From assembly GCF_017315985.1 (NCBI RefSeq), contig NZ_JAFLVR010000035.1:121278-185277 (forward strand): a DNA stretch of 64,000 nt, given 5' to 3'. The position numbers were made by a program, and so were the translations under genes. Below, one piece after another: positions 1 through 12,076 of the stretch. The first letter of the stretch is position 1, and each line of letters starts with the position of its first letter. A model generated the notes under the pieces. The model was not told the DNA's origin, searched no databases, and saw only the letters and a list, made by a program, of their open reading frames with translations. Source of the DNA: Candidatus Enterococcus murrayae (GTDB taxonomy: Bacteria; Bacillota; Bacilli; Lactobacillales; Enterococcaceae).

Positions 1-485
1 GTTTTCTGAACGATTAAGTTCAAAGCAATCATTAAGAACACTGATAAGCCCAAAATCAGCAACTGAATATTTGAAACGCTCAAGAATCCAATTTTGTAAA
101 CTTGTAGCTTGATCGCTTGCGGAAATGGTCGTGTCGTTGAACTGAAGAAATAAATCATTGTATTTTGTAATAGATATGAAACACCAATCGCTGTGATCAA
201 TGCCGCGATTCGTGTTGAGTTTCTCAATGGTCGATACGCTAAAAATTCAATCACAACACCTAAAATGGCACTGCCCAACATCGACAAGACTAAGGCTGGA
301 AAGAACCCCATATTGAACTGATTGATTAAAAAGTACCCTATGAAGGAACCAATCATATAAATTTCGCCATGAGCAAAGTTAATTAATTTAATAATTCCGT
401 AAACCATAGTATACCCCAATGCCATCAATGCATAGACGCTACCTAGGAAAAGCCCATTGACGATTTGCTGAATAAATACTTCCAT
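1..485 (-). CDS. livH: LivH-type branched-chain amino acid ABC transporter permease (3' end outside window)
   Basis: N-terminal 161 residues of a permease that would pass leucine, isoleucine and valine across the membrane together with LivM, LivG, LivF and the binding protein encoded just upstream. The reading frame starts MEVFIQQIVNGLFLG and continues with several hydrophobic segments and the LivH-type run YGIIKLINFAHGEIYMIG. It has no stop before the window edge, so the gene is cut by the window and is not necessarily broken. The binding-protein gene lies 116 nt upstream on the same strand, so both probably belong to one operon separated by two hairpins. The ribosome binding site before the ATG is weak (GTGATAAAG). 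The family assignment is firm; the substrate range is inferred from the neighbour. Confidence 0.9.
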   Translation of the reverse strand, partial: MEVFIQQIVNGLFLGSVYALMALGYTMVYGIIKLINFAHGEIYMIGSFIGYFLINQFNMGFFPALVLSMLGSAILGVVIEFLAYRPLRNSTRIAALITAIGVSYLLQNTMIYFFSSTTRPFPQAIKLQVYKIGFLSVSNIQLLILGLSVFLMIALNLIVQK

Positions 486-517
486 CTTTATCACATCACT
501 TTTCAAAAAAATAGAGT

Positions 518-580
518 AGCCGCTTAGTAGCGGCTTTAATTCTTAAAAGGGAGCGTACCAAAGTCCATTGGCACACTCCC
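518..580 (-). terminator. Tandem hairpins between livJ and livH (attenuator-like)
   Basis: Read on the minus strand, the first hairpin after the livJ stop pairs GGGAGTGTGCCA with TGGTACGCTCCC and is followed by TTTT. The second pairs AGCCGC with GCGGCT and is followed by ACTCTATTTTTTT. Both look like partial intrinsic terminators. Placed between a binding protein and its permease, they would make the binding protein more abundant than the membrane subunits. The structure is seen directly; the attenuation role is inferred. Confidence 0.6.
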
Positions 581-601
581 TTGCCTGCTGTTCCCAAGTA
601 A

Positions 602-1765
602 TTAAGGATTAACGGTTTCAGCAGAAGTTTCTTTCCCATCTGTAAGGCCAAGAACAACCGCTGATTTTACAGGATTATGTTCCTTGTCCATTGAAATCTT
701 ACCAGTAACACCTTCAAAATCTTTCAAATTCGCAAGACCCTTATCAATTGCTTCTGGTGTTGCTTTTCCTTCATCCTCAATTGCTTGTTTGATCATATAA
801 ACAGAATCATATGCCAAAGCGTTGAATGAAGATGGCTGCTTACTGTATTTCTTCTCAAAAGCTTTTACAAACGGTTCAACTTTATCCGTTGCTGGAGCTT
901 TTGTTGAGAAGTGCCCTGTGTAATAAACATTTTTAACGTTGTTCGCGCCTGCTGTTTCAACTAATTTTTCATCACCGAAGCCATCAGCACCAATGATTGG
1001 TTGTTCAATTCCCATTTCACGTGCTTGCTTGATAATCAAACCAGCTTCTGTGTAATAACCTGGAATATAGATAACGTTAAAGTCTTTGTCTTTGATTTTC
1101 GTTAGCATCGCTTGGAAATCCTTGTCTCCTGCAGTAAAGTTCTCCTCTGCTACGATTTTTCCTTTATAAGTCTCTTTAAATGCCTTTTTCAACCCATTCG
1201 CGTAATCACTAGAATTATCACCTAAGATTACCGCCTTATCAGCTTTTAAGTTTTCGTCCGCATATTTTGCCAATACAATTCCTTGGAAACTATCTTGGAA
1301 ACAAGAACGATAAATATAGTCTTGCACTTTCTTCTTTTGAACAGTAATTGCATCATCTGTTCCTGATGGTGTCACAGCTGGTACTTTAGCTTTTGACAAA
1401 TTCGGTAAAGTCGCCTTTGTTGCACCTGATGTCGCTGGTCCAACGATTGCAACAACTTCATCTTTTGTTGTTAAGTTCGCAGCTACAGATGCGGCCTCAT
1501 TATTATCTGATTTGTTGTCTTTCGAAATATATTCAATTTTCTTTCCATCAATTCCGCCATCTTTATTGATTTCTTCAACAGCTAATTTGACGCCTTCATT
1601 TTCCGCTTCACCATATGCAGCTACAGCACCAGATAATTCAAAGTTTCCACCGATTTTGATTGTCTTCGCATCTTCCCCGCCGCTGCTATCGTTAGCTTTA
1701 GGCGAACCACATGCGCCAAATAGAAACAACCCTGCTGCTAAAGCAGCTACTGTTCTTTTCTTCAT
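602..1765 (-). CDS. livJ: Branched-chain amino acid ABC transporter substrate-binding lipoprotein
   Basis: A 387-residue extracytoplasmic binding protein of the LivJ/LivK family (periplasmic binding fold type I) that should capture branched-chain amino acids for the LivHMGF importer. The N-terminus has a lipoprotein signal peptide with lipobox LFGAC, the cysteine being residue 19, so the mature protein is expected to be lipid-anchored on the outer membrane face. The body has the expected receptor pattern, with IKIGGNFELSGAVAAYG near the start and GPATSGATKA in the first lobe. AGGGGGAAACAGG precedes the ATG. It is the first gene of the operon, with livH downstream. A consensus promoter and a CodY-like box lie upstream, consistent with repression when branched-chain amino acids are plentiful. 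Confidence 0.93.
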   Translation of the reverse strand: MKKRTVAALAAGLFLFGACGSPKANDSSGGEDAKTIKIGGNFELSGAVAAYGEAENEGVKLAVEEINKDGGIDGKKIEYISKDNKSDNNEAASVAANLTTKDEVVAIVGPATSGATKATLPNLSKAKVPAVTPSGTDDAITVQKKKVQDYIYRSCFQDSFQGIVLAKYADENLKADKAVILGDNSSDYANGLKKAFKETYKGKIVAEENFTAGDKDFQAMLTKIKDKDFNVIYIPGYYTEAGLIIKQAREMGIEQPIIGADGFGDEKLVETAGANNVKNVYYTGHFSTKAPATDKVEPFVKAFEKKYSKQPSSFNALAYDSVYMIKQAIEDEGKATPEAIDKGLANLKDFEGVTGKISMDKEHNPVKSAVVLGLTDGKETSAETVNP

Positions 1766-1812
1766 CCTGTTTCCCCCTAATAAAATAATGATAAATCGTT
1801 AAGATAATAAAG

Positions 1813-1841
1813 AATATATAGGAAAAAACTCTCACTGTCAA
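1813..1841 (-). promoter_or_regulatory. livJ promoter
   Basis: Minus-strand TTGACA, 17-nt spacer and TATATT, about 50 nt before the livJ start codon. Close match to the housekeeping sigma factor consensus. Confidence 0.75.
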
Positions 1842-1844
1842 TTA

Positions 1845-1859
1845 AATTTTCTGAATATT
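1845..1859. promoter_or_regulatory. CodY-box-like operator upstream of livJ
   Basis: AATTTTCTGAATATT matches the published CodY consensus AATTTTCWGAAAATT at 14 of 15 positions. It lies 3 nt upstream of the livJ -35 box. CodY represses branched-chain amino acid transport in many Firmicutes, so the position and target agree; binding itself is inferred. Confidence 0.6.
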
Positions 1860-1934
1860 TTAATAATTCAGCAATACTCAAACAATTTATAGCGCTTACA
1901 ATACTGAGAACACTTCATCAAATAACTAAAAAAA

Positions 1935-1967
1935 AAGTAATCCAACTTATGAAAAGTCGGATTACTT
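1935..1967 (-). terminator. Terminator downstream of yidD
   Basis: AAGTAATCC pairs with GGATTACTT, with an inner ACTT/AAGT extension. On the minus strand it is followed by a long T run. It lies about 260 nt after the yidD stop and ahead of the livJ promoter, so it separates the two units. The rest of the gene-free stretch between livJ and yidD is AT-rich and shows nothing else I can name. Confidence 0.6.
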
Positions 1968-2227
1968 TATTTAAAATAACTTATTTAACTTATTCTTGAA
2001 ACAATTTGAGAAAAACTATTGTCACCAAACATTGAAAAAAATTTATATGCATTTGCCTATTTTTGAAAGGCTTTTCTCATACACTTGTCAAAAGGCCGGC
2101 TAAACTTGCCTTGTGCTTACAATAACCAATTCAACTTTTTTTCAGTAATTTAGCAAACTTGGTAATAAGGACGTGTTCAGTCTTTCTTTATTTCATCTAT
2201 CAACAAAGTATCATGAAATAATAGAAT

Positions 2228-2518
2228 CTATGAACGTTCCTGTGGATTCTGATAATTTGGTTCTTCTTTATCCGTTAAATTTTTTCGTAAGGAAAATTTT
2301 GCTGGTACATAATCCAAACCAGGTTTAGCAAAGGGATGACACCGCAATATTCGTGATACTCCCATCAAAAAACCTTTAACGCCCCCATGAACTTGTACCG
2401 CCTTGATCATATAGCTTGAACATGAAGGATAGTAACGGCAAGATGGTTGCTTTAACGGTGAAATGAATCGCTGATACCCACGCACTAAAAGGATTAATCC
2501 TTTTCCTATGAAACTCAT
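2228..2518 (-). CDS. yidD: YidD membrane protein insertion efficiency factor
   Basis: A 96-residue basic protein of the YidD family, which helps YidC/Oxa1-type insertase place proteins in the membrane. The family signature is clear: an amphipathic N-terminus ([18 protein letters not shown]), then [19 protein letters not shown] and [15 protein letters not shown]. Family members are usually 70 to 100 residues, so this one is full length, with a short charged tail. GAGGTGAGA precedes the ATG. It is a single-gene unit downstream of the murA operon. Its own promoter was not identified with confidence, although a TATAAT-like hexamer lies about 100 nt upstream. Confidence 0.93.
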   Translation of the reverse strand: MSFIGKGLILLVRGYQRFISPLKQPSCRYYPSCSSYMIKAVQVHGGVKGFLMGVSRILRCHPFAKPGLDYVPAKFSLRKNLTDKEEPNYQNPQERS

Positions 2519-2702
2519 TCTCTCACCTCAAACTAAATCATATACTTTCTATTTCACTACAAATTGACTTTTACGTTGAAACTATGTACAGAATTTTTGG
2601 ATACACGTATGATTATACTAAATCATTTTGTTAATTACTGATAGCTTCTCCTATTTTAGTTCTTCTTTAAATAAACTGTTAAGAAGCAGAATCGATAAAA
2701 AA

Positions 2703-2730
2703 GAAACTGCACCAAAATAGGAACAGCCTC
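2703..2730 (-). terminator. Terminator of the DUF1146-murA operon
   Basis: On the minus strand GAGGCTGTTCC pairs with GGTGCAGTTTC (10 of 11 positions, counting G-U pairs) around the loop TATTTT, followed by TTTTTT. It lies 34 nt after the stop of the last gene of the unit. The loop-side segment can alternatively pair with ACTAAAATAGG further downstream. Confidence 0.6.
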
Positions 2731-2764
2731 TTCATCAGTCTTCGTTATAAATTTGTTCAAGATA

Positions 2765-2941
2765 CTAATGAACAAATTCTAAAATATGACGCCAAACATC
2801 TGGCAATAGCACTTTAAACGGATTACCGCCACCCATTGCTCCATAGCCAATCATACTGCCAATGATGAATAATAAAACACCCGTGAGTAAAATCGCTACG
2901 ATTCGAATCAAGCTGCGTAAGATATGTTCACCTGAACTCAT
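2765..2941 (-). CDS. Small membrane protein, EpuA-like (DNA-directed RNA polymerase subunit beta family annotation)
   Basis: A 58-residue protein beginning MSSGEHILRSLIRIVAILL, with one membrane-spanning helix (about residues 12 to 32) and a short tail ending LLPDVWRHILEFVH. The small protein encoded just downstream of murA in Streptococcus and Enterococcus belongs to the EpuA family. Databases often call it a DNA-directed RNA polymerase beta subunit, but that name has no functional support here. The start codon lies 11 nt after the murA stop, and GGAGTG serves as ribosome binding site, so it is co-transcribed with murA. The gene is short and easily missed. Existence is well supported by context; function is unknown. 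Confidence 0.75.
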   Translation of the reverse strand: MSSGEHILRSLIRIVAILLTGVLLFIIGSMIGYGAMGGGNPFKVLLPDVWRHILEFVH

Positions 2942-2952
2942 GTATCCACTCC

Positions 2953-4254
2953 TTAAGCTAAAACAGTCGCTACGTCAGTTGCTTTCTTACTTTCGTTGTC
3001 TACACGTTCCACATCTGCACCTAATTGTTGAAGTTTTTTATGGAATTGATAGTATCCACGATCTAAATATTTTAGATTACGTACACGAGTAATGCCATTT
3101 GCTCGCAAACCCGCTAAAACTAAAGCCGCAGCCGCACGTAAATCTGTGGCGTAAACTTCTGCCCCCTGCAACTCTGAAGCGCCTTTGATTAATGCCACAT
3201 TATTATCAATTTTGACTTGCGCATTCATTCTACGCATTTCTTCTAAATGTTGGAAACGGTTTTCAAAAACTGTTTCTGTCGTAGTACTGATTCCATCTGC
3301 GACTAATTGAATAGCTGTCATTTGAGCCTGCATATCTGTTGGAAAACCTGGATGCGGCATTGTTTTGATATCAGTCGCTTTTAACGTCTTAGGACCAATC
3401 ACGCGCAAACCATCGTTTTCTTCCGTAATCTTAACACCCATTTCAATCAATTTTGAAATCAAGGGACGATTGTGTTCAGGGATCGCGCCATCGATCAAAA
3501 CATTTCCTTCAGTCATCGCAGCAGCAACCATAAATGTTCCAGCTTCGATCCGATCTTGGACTATTGGATGCGATACTGCATGAAGATGCTCTACACCTTC
3601 AATACGCATCGTCTCTGTACCTGCACCATGAATGCTAGCGCCCATTTTGTTCAAGAAGTTTGCCAAATCAACGATTTCAGGTTCACGAGCTACGTTTTCA
3701 ATCACGGTTGTGCCTTTGGCCTTTACAGCAGCCATCATAATATTTTGAGTTGCACCAACACTTGGGAAATCTAAATAAATTGTATCTCCCACTAGTTCAT
3801 CAGCAATCGCTTCGATATAACCATTTTTTTGAATGATTTTCGCACCTAACGCTTGGAATCCTTTCAAATGCAGGTCGATTGGACGCTTGCCGATCGCACA
3901 TCCACCTGGCATCGCCACCTTAGCATGACCATTACGTGCTAATAAAGGTCCCATTACGACAATTGATGCACGCATTTTACTAACATACTCATAAGGTGCC
4001 TCCACGTTTAATTGACGTGTTGCATTCACTGTGATTTCTTTACTTTCCTCGTTAAATTCAACATCTGTATTCAAATAACGAATCACTTGATTCATGGTAA
4101 AGACATCAGATAAAATCGGAACATTGCTCAAAGTTGATGTTCCTTCTTCAGCCAATAAAGTCGCAGCTAAAATCGGCAGTACGGCATTTTTTGCCCCTTC
4201 AATATGTACTGTTCCTTTTAATTGTTTACCACCACGAACGATGATCTCTTCCAT
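2953..4254 (-). CDS. murA: UDP-N-acetylglucosamine 1-carboxyvinyltransferase MurA
   Basis: A 433-residue cytoplasmic enzyme that transfers enolpyruvate from phosphoenolpyruvate to UDP-GlcNAc, the first committed step of peptidoglycan synthesis and the target of fosfomycin. The active-site loop has the reactive cysteine at residue 119 ([18 protein letters not shown]), and Lys22 lies in the N-terminal GAKNAVLP motif. [11 protein letters not shown] carries the catalytic aspartate. Length is normal. Low-GC Gram-positive bacteria usually carry two MurA paralogues; the position next to DUF1146 and the ATP synthase operon is the usual place of the main copy. GGAGGGAATACA precedes the ATG. Confidence 0.96.
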   Translation of the reverse strand: MEEIIVRGGKQLKGTVHIEGAKNAVLPILAATLLAEEGTSTLSNVPILSDVFTMNQVIRYLNTDVEFNEESKEITVNATRQLNVEAPYEYVSKMRASIVVMGPLLARNGHAKVAMPGGCAIGKRPIDLHLKGFQALGAKIIQKNGYIEAIADELVGDTIYLDFPSVGATQNIMMAAVKAKGTTVIENVAREPEIVDLANFLNKMGASIHGAGTETMRIEGVEHLHAVSHPIVQDRIEAGTFMVAAAMTEGNVLIDGAIPEHNRPLISKLIEMGVKITEENDGLRVIGPKTLKATDIKTMPHPGFPTDMQAQMTAIQLVADGISTTTETVFENRFQHLEEMRRMNAQVKIDNNVALIKGASELQGAEVYATDLRAAAALVLAGLRANGITRVRNLKYLDRGYYQFHKKLQQLGADVERVDNESKKATDVATVLA

Positions 4255-4300
4255 TGTATTCCCTCCAAAAAAAGCTAATCGATTTCCTTGTATATGTACC

Positions 4301-4534
4301 TTAACTAAATGTCAAAAATATATTTTTACACAAAAGAATGATTTCTAAAAAGAATGTGCTGCAAGCAAAACCTAAAGCAATGGACAGCATCAAGATCACA
4401 AGCCGTACTTGTGTTTCCTTGAATGCTTTAAAAAGATTTTCTGTGCGCAATGATCTTAGAGCCCAAAAAGCTAAATAGATGAAGGAAAAATGCGAGACGA
4501 TTCTAACGATTGCATCAATTCCATATACCTGCAT
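4301..4534 (-). CDS. DUF1146 family small membrane protein (YwzB-like)
   Basis: A 77-residue protein with two predicted membrane helices (about residues 10 to 28 and 43 to 70). It matches the DUF1146/YwzB family, typically encoded between the ATP synthase operon and murA in Bacilli. Function is unknown. AAAGGATATGAATT precedes the ATG, and a good extended -10 promoter lies about 40 nt upstream, so this gene probably begins the murA transcript. The gap to murA is 46 nt. Recognition rests on size, topology, the conserved-looking pattern [13 protein letters not shown] and synteny. Confidence 0.8.
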   Translation of the reverse strand: MQVYGIDAIVRIVSHFSFIYLAFWALRSLRTENLFKAFKETQVRLVILMLSIALGFACSTFFLEIILLCKNIFLTFS

Positions 4535-4568
4535 AATTCATATCCTTTCAAAAAAAATCAACAGTTGG

Positions 4569-4577
4569 ATTATATCA
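4569..4577 (-). promoter_or_regulatory. Extended -10 promoter for DUF1146-murA
   Basis: Minus-strand TGATATAAT is a perfect TGnTATAAT extended -10 element. No good -35 box is seen 17 nt upstream. The remaining intergenic stretch up to the ATP synthase terminator is very AT-rich, with two TTGACA-like hexamers lacking partners, and holds no gene I can support. Confidence 0.55.
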
Positions 4578-4829
4578 CAGTTTCATGTAAAGAAGAACAC
4601 TTTGCTCACCCAAAGGACTGTACAGAAACTTTTAAAAAACTTAAAATTTATTTTTTGTTTCTTAACTGTCAAAAGTAATTTTTATTATTCCTAAAAAGTT
4701 CTTTAAAAATTTTCATTTAGATTTTTTTGTCAAAACACTAAAAATTTATTAGTGAAATTTGGTATTGATACTTTCAACAAATTTTTACTCAAGGCTATAT
4801 TCTAATTGCGAGTTACGAATAAAAAAAAG

Positions 4830-4857
4830 ATCATGTCAAAAAAATTTGACATAACCT
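4830..4857 (-). terminator. Terminator of the ATP synthase operon
   Basis: On the minus strand ATGTCAAA pairs with TTTGACAT and is followed by GATCTTTTTTTT. It lies directly after the atpC stop. Confidence 0.8.
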
Positions 4858-4868
4858 TTTTCAAAATT

Positions 4869-5303
4869 TTAACGATGTTTTGAAACCTTAATCCGATTCA
4901 TCGCACGATGCAAAGCAACTTCGGCACGACTTAGTTGATCCGTGTCTTGTTTTTCACGCGCTTCTTGAATCCGTGCTTCCGCACGCTGTTTGGCTCTTTC
5001 AGCACGGGATACGTCGATATCACGTTCGCGTTCGGCCGTGTCAGCAATAATTGTCAACACATTGTCCCGAACCTCCATGATTCCTCCATTAACTGCAATC
5101 CAGTCCACGTGTGTATCAGAATCCGTTCGACGAACACGAACCTCATCGATTGCAAGAGGCGCAATGATCGGTGCGTGGTTAGGTAAGATTCCAATTTCAC
5201 CAGCGACTGTTTTAGCAACAACAATAGTTGCATTATGATCATAGACGTTACCATCCGGAGTAACAACGTTCACTTGCAGAACTTTGTTTTTTTCTTGTTC
5301 CAT
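4869..5303 (-). CDS. atpC: F1Fo ATP synthase subunit epsilon
   Basis: A 144-residue central-stalk subunit that inhibits ATP hydrolysis and couples rotation. The N-terminal beta sandwich is recognisable from [14 protein letters not shown] and [16 protein letters not shown]. The C-terminal helical hairpin ([20 protein letters not shown] and the following segment) is present, so the regulatory part is intact. It is the last gene of the operon, 13 nt after atpD, with a terminator immediately downstream. In enterococci this enzyme works mainly as a proton-extruding ATPase that keeps cytoplasmic pH. Confidence 0.96.
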   Translation of the reverse strand: MEQEKNKVLQVNVVTPDGNVYDHNATIVVAKTVAGEIGILPNHAPIIAPLAIDEVRVRRTDSDTHVDWIAVNGGIMEVRDNVLTIIADTAERERDIDVSRAERAKQRAEARIQEAREKQDTDQLSRAEVALHRAMNRIKVSKHR

Positions 5304-5316
5304 CGGGCACCTCTTT

Positions 5317-7642
<2,326 letters not shown>

Positions 7643-7660
7643 GATTTGTTCTCACCTCGA

Positions 7661-9187
<1,527 letters not shown>

Positions 9188-9206
9188 TCATTTCACCTCT
9201 TCTTCT

Positions 9207-9752
9207 CTACTTTTTACTAAGTGCTGCTCGTAGACCATTTAATTGGCTGGCGAGGCTGCCGTCGATCACTTGATGATCGGCTTCAACAATGACACCGCCG
9301 AGAATTGATTCATCAATTAACGGGGTTAGCGTGGCCTTCTGGTAGCCAAAAACATCAGCGACTTTTGCTTCAAGTTCTTGTTTCTTTTCTTGAGAGAGCG
9401 GCACAGCCGTGGTGACTGTTCCGTGTGCGATTTTATTTAATTCATCATAGCGATGTTCAAACTCTTCAATCATAAAGGGCAAATCATCGCTTCGATTGTA
9501 TTCAAAGACAACTAACAGAAAGTTTTTGACAATGCCGTCAAAACCACCAGTGAAAGCATCCATAATCGCTTTCTTTTCGGCACTTTCTAAACGAACGTCA
9601 GTCAAAATATTTCCTAAATCGGGTATTTCTTTACAGATTTCCCGAATTGTCAATAACTCTTGATAAACGGCATCGGCAGCTTCATTTTCGATCGCCAATT
9701 CAAACAAAGCTTTTCCGTAACGTTTACCAACAGTATATTTATCAAGCTTCAT
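9207..9752 (-). CDS. atpH: F1Fo ATP synthase subunit delta
   Basis: A 181-residue peripheral-stalk subunit that joins F1 alpha subunits to the b dimer. The N-terminal helical domain begins with YTVGKRYGKALFELAIE and the C-terminal family signature is LIDESILGGVIVEAD. Its start overlaps the end of atpF by 11 nt, which suggests translational coupling between the two stalk subunits. Confidence 0.96.
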   Translation of the reverse strand: MKLDKYTVGKRYGKALFELAIENEAADAVYQELLTIREICKEIPDLGNILTDVRLESAEKKAIMDAFTGGFDGIVKNFLLVVFEYNRSDDLPFMIEEFEHRYDELNKIAHGTVTTAVPLSQEKKQELEAKVADVFGYQKATLTPLIDESILGGVIVEADHQVIDGSLASQLNGLRAALSKK

Positions 9753-10263
9753 GCTTCGTATTACCTAACTTATCCATATAGTTATTGATCAAATCTTGAT
9801 GAGCATCTTGTGACAGCTCTTTGCTCAAGATTTTTTCTGCGATTTGTAGAGAAAGTGTTGCCACATCATCTTTGACAGAAGTCAATGCATTTTCGCGTTC
9901 ATCCTTGATTTCCGCTTGTGCACGATCTTTTAGACGAGTCACTTCTTCTTTTGTATCCTTGATGATGTTTTGACGGCTCAACTCGCCACTTTCTTTCGCA
10001 TTTTTAATGATATCTGCCGCATCACTACGAGAACTAGCCAACTGAGTCTCACGTTCTTTTTCCAACTCAGCCGCCTTGATCCGAGATTGTTCGGCAGAAT
10101 CTAGATCATTGGCGATCTTATCTTCACGTTTTTTCAGGATATCTTGAACTGCACCCCACGCGAATTTTTTTAATAATGCCATTAGGATGACAAAAGCTCC
10201 TGTAACGGCGATTAAATTACCGAGTGTTGTATTGACAGCCTCAGCAATAACTAGATTCAGCAT
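9742..10263 (-). CDS. atpF: F1Fo ATP synthase subunit b
   Basis: A 173-residue peripheral stalk subunit with one N-terminal membrane helix (about residues 8 to 28) followed by a long charged helix that dimerises. An in-frame ATG lies 15 codons further upstream, but the start at MLNLVIAEAVN is preferred because AGAAAGGAAG lies just before it and the membrane helix then sits at the N-terminus as in the family. It overlaps atpH by 11 nt and is separated from atpE by 96 nt carrying two hairpins. Confidence 0.94.
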   Translation of the reverse strand: MLNLVIAEAVNTTLGNLIAVTGAFVILMALLKKFAWGAVQDILKKREDKIANDLDSAEQSRIKAAELEKERETQLASSRSDAADIIKNAKESGELSRQNIIKDTKEEVTRLKDRAQAEIKDERENALTSVKDDVATLSLQIAEKILSKELSQDAHQDLINNYMDKLGNTKHEA

Positions 10264-10300
10264 ACTCGGTCTTCCTTTCTGTTCTTTCTCATTTAAAAGA

Positions 10301-10338
10301 ACCGCCAAACGGTCCTTTCACTCACCCTTGGGATGAGT
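10301..10338 (-). other. Intercistronic hairpins between atpE and atpF
   Basis: Two consecutive stem-loops follow atpE: ACTCATCCC with GGGTGAGT (one bulge), then GACCG with CGGTT followed by CTTTT. The second resembles a weak terminator. Such elements could trim or protect the transcript so that subunit c, needed in about ten copies, is made in excess. The pairing is seen; the role is inferred. Confidence 0.45.
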
Positions 10339-10359
10339 CGCAATAAAAAAGCATTATTA

Positions 10360-10599
<240 letters not shown>

Positions 10600-10608
10600 T
10601 TAATTTTT

Positions 10609-11322
10609 TTATTCTACCTCGATTTTATGACTGATATAAACCATCGATAGAGTTGTGAAAACAAAAGCTTGGATACTACCAATAAATAATGAGAATGCGA
10701 TCCAAATCATTTCAAGCGGAATAGCGAATGGTAAAGTCCACCATCCTGCGCTGGTAACCATGCTTGCGATCAGCGAAAGCAATACCTCACCTGCAAAAAT
10801 GTTCCCGTAAAGACGTAGTCCCAACGTAATAACATTTGTAAATTCTTCCATCAACTTAATAGGAAATAATCCTGCTGGTGTGAAGAAAGAATTTTTGATG
10901 TAACCACCTAGGCCCAGTTTTTCTGTTCCTAAGTAATTGGCTAAGACCAATACAAGTAAGGCCAATCCCATTGTTACAAAAGGATTTGCTGTTGGACTCT
11001 TCCAAAAAGTTACCTCATCACCTGTAACGATCTTTGTGACCAGTCCAATTTGATTTGCTACAAAAATAAATAAGAACAACGTAAATGAGAACAAACTAAA
11101 ATTTCTGACTTCTTTACGAGGCATGTTGTCGCCAACAATGTTCGTAGTAAAATCAATGACCCACTCAATTGCGTTTTGCTTTCCTTTGGGCTTCAATGAT
11201 AGATTGCGTGTAAACGCAAAAACAAGGAAAAAGACAATCACACATGTCAAAATAATCATTGTTGTTACCGTACCATCAAACCATATGGGGCCAATATGGA
11301 AAACCCAAGATTTTTCATCCAA
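10609..11322 (-). CDS. atpB: F1Fo ATP synthase subunit a
   Basis: A 237-residue membrane stator subunit that forms the proton half-channels against the c-ring. The essential arginine lies in TLGLRLYGNIFAGEVLL. Five to six membrane helices are evident. It is the first gene of the operon, as described for Enterococcus hirae; no atpI gene precedes it. AGAGGTGAACTGAATTGG precedes the start codon used here. A good promoter lies 75 nt upstream. Confidence 0.96.
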   Translation of the reverse strand: MDEKSWVFHIGPIWFDGTVTTMIILTCVIVFFLVFAFTRNLSLKPKGKQNAIEWVIDFTTNIVGDNMPRKEVRNFSLFSFTLFLFIFVANQIGLVTKIVTGDEVTFWKSPTANPFVTMGLALLVLVLANYLGTEKLGLGGYIKNSFFTPAGLFPIKLMEEFTNVITLGLRLYGNIFAGEVLLSLIASMVTSAGWWTLPFAIPLEMIWIAFSLFIGSIQAFVFTTLSMVYISHKIEVE

Positions 11323-11396
11323 TTCAGTTCACCTCTCTTCCCAGCGACTCGTGTCAGCTCGTGCCTGCCTAGCGCTGCTCCTCAAAATACTATCGT

Positions 11397-11425
11397 ATGT
11401 TACCACCAGAGAAAGAAAATTTCAA
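11397..11425 (-). promoter_or_regulatory. Promoter of the ATP synthase operon
   Basis: Minus-strand TTGAAA, 17-nt spacer and TAACAT, with TGG just before the -10. The roughly 65-nt leader holds a repeated CACGAG segment. This is the best promoter between smpB and atpB. Confidence 0.65.
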
Positions 11426-11489
11426 AGAATTTTCCTAAAAATTTTCGAATAACTCAGAGACATTTTCTCTAACGTTATTTTATCCCTGA

Positions 11490-11536
11490 CTATACGCCTT
11501 AATTAGCTGGTTTTGCCCACAAAAAGGCTAGTATAG
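11490..11536 (-). other. Hairpin between smpB and the atp promoter
   Basis: CTATACTAGCCTT pairs with AAGGCGTATAG around a 23-nt loop, with a 2-nt bulge. No U tract follows, so it is not a normal intrinsic terminator. It could stabilise the 3' end of the smpB transcript. The rest of the smpB-atpB gap holds no gene. Confidence 0.35.
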
Positions 11537-11610
11537 ATTGTAACTAATCGTATCAAAATCCATTGTGAAGTAAAGAAATTGTCACCAAATATGCGAAAAA
11601 GAATATTTTG

Positions 11611-12075
11611 CTAACGTGAATAGTTTTTCAGTGTTCGGCTGATTTGCCGATCTACATCTTTACGTTTCAAACTTTCTCTTTTATCGTATTGATGTTTCCC
11701 TTTCGCGACGCCAATCAAAACCTTCGCATATCCATCTTTTAAATAAACTTTCAATGGCACTAATGTGATTCCAGCATTTTTAACTTCACCAGTCAAACGA
11801 GCAATTTGTTTTTTATGCATCAATAATTTACGTGTTCGTACAGGATCATGGTTGAAAATATTTCCTTGTTCGTAAGGACTGATATGAACATTGTATAAAA
11901 ACGCCTCGCCATTTCGAATTCGAGCAAACCCGTCTTTCAAATTAATACGGCTATTCCGAATTGATTTGATTTCAGTCCCTTGCAAAACGATTCCAGCTTC
12001 AATCGTATCAATAATCGTATAATCATGACGTGCTTTTTTATTTTGTGCTACTAATTTACCCTCGCCTTTTGGCAT
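11611..12075 (-). CDS. smpB: SsrA-binding protein SmpB
   Basis: A 154-residue RNA-binding partner of tmRNA in trans-translation, which rescues stalled ribosomes and tags incomplete proteins. The family sequence starts [19 protein letters not shown] and includes [13 protein letters not shown] and the basic C-terminal tail beginning [13 protein letters not shown]. The frame is open further upstream, but this ATG is chosen because the family starts here, GAAGAAGGGATAGC precedes it, and it comes 1 nt after the rnr stop. The tight rnr-smpB arrangement is usual: RNase R also degrades defective mRNA during trans-translation. Confidence 0.97.
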   Translation of the reverse strand: MPKGEGKLVAQNKKARHDYTIIDTIEAGIVLQGTEIKSIRNSRINLKDGFARIRNGEAFLYNVHISPYEQGNIFNHDPVRTRKLLMHKKQIARLTGEVKNAGITLVPLKVYLKDGYAKVLIGVAKGKHQYDKRESLKRKDVDRQISRTLKNYSR

Positions 12076-12076
12076 G

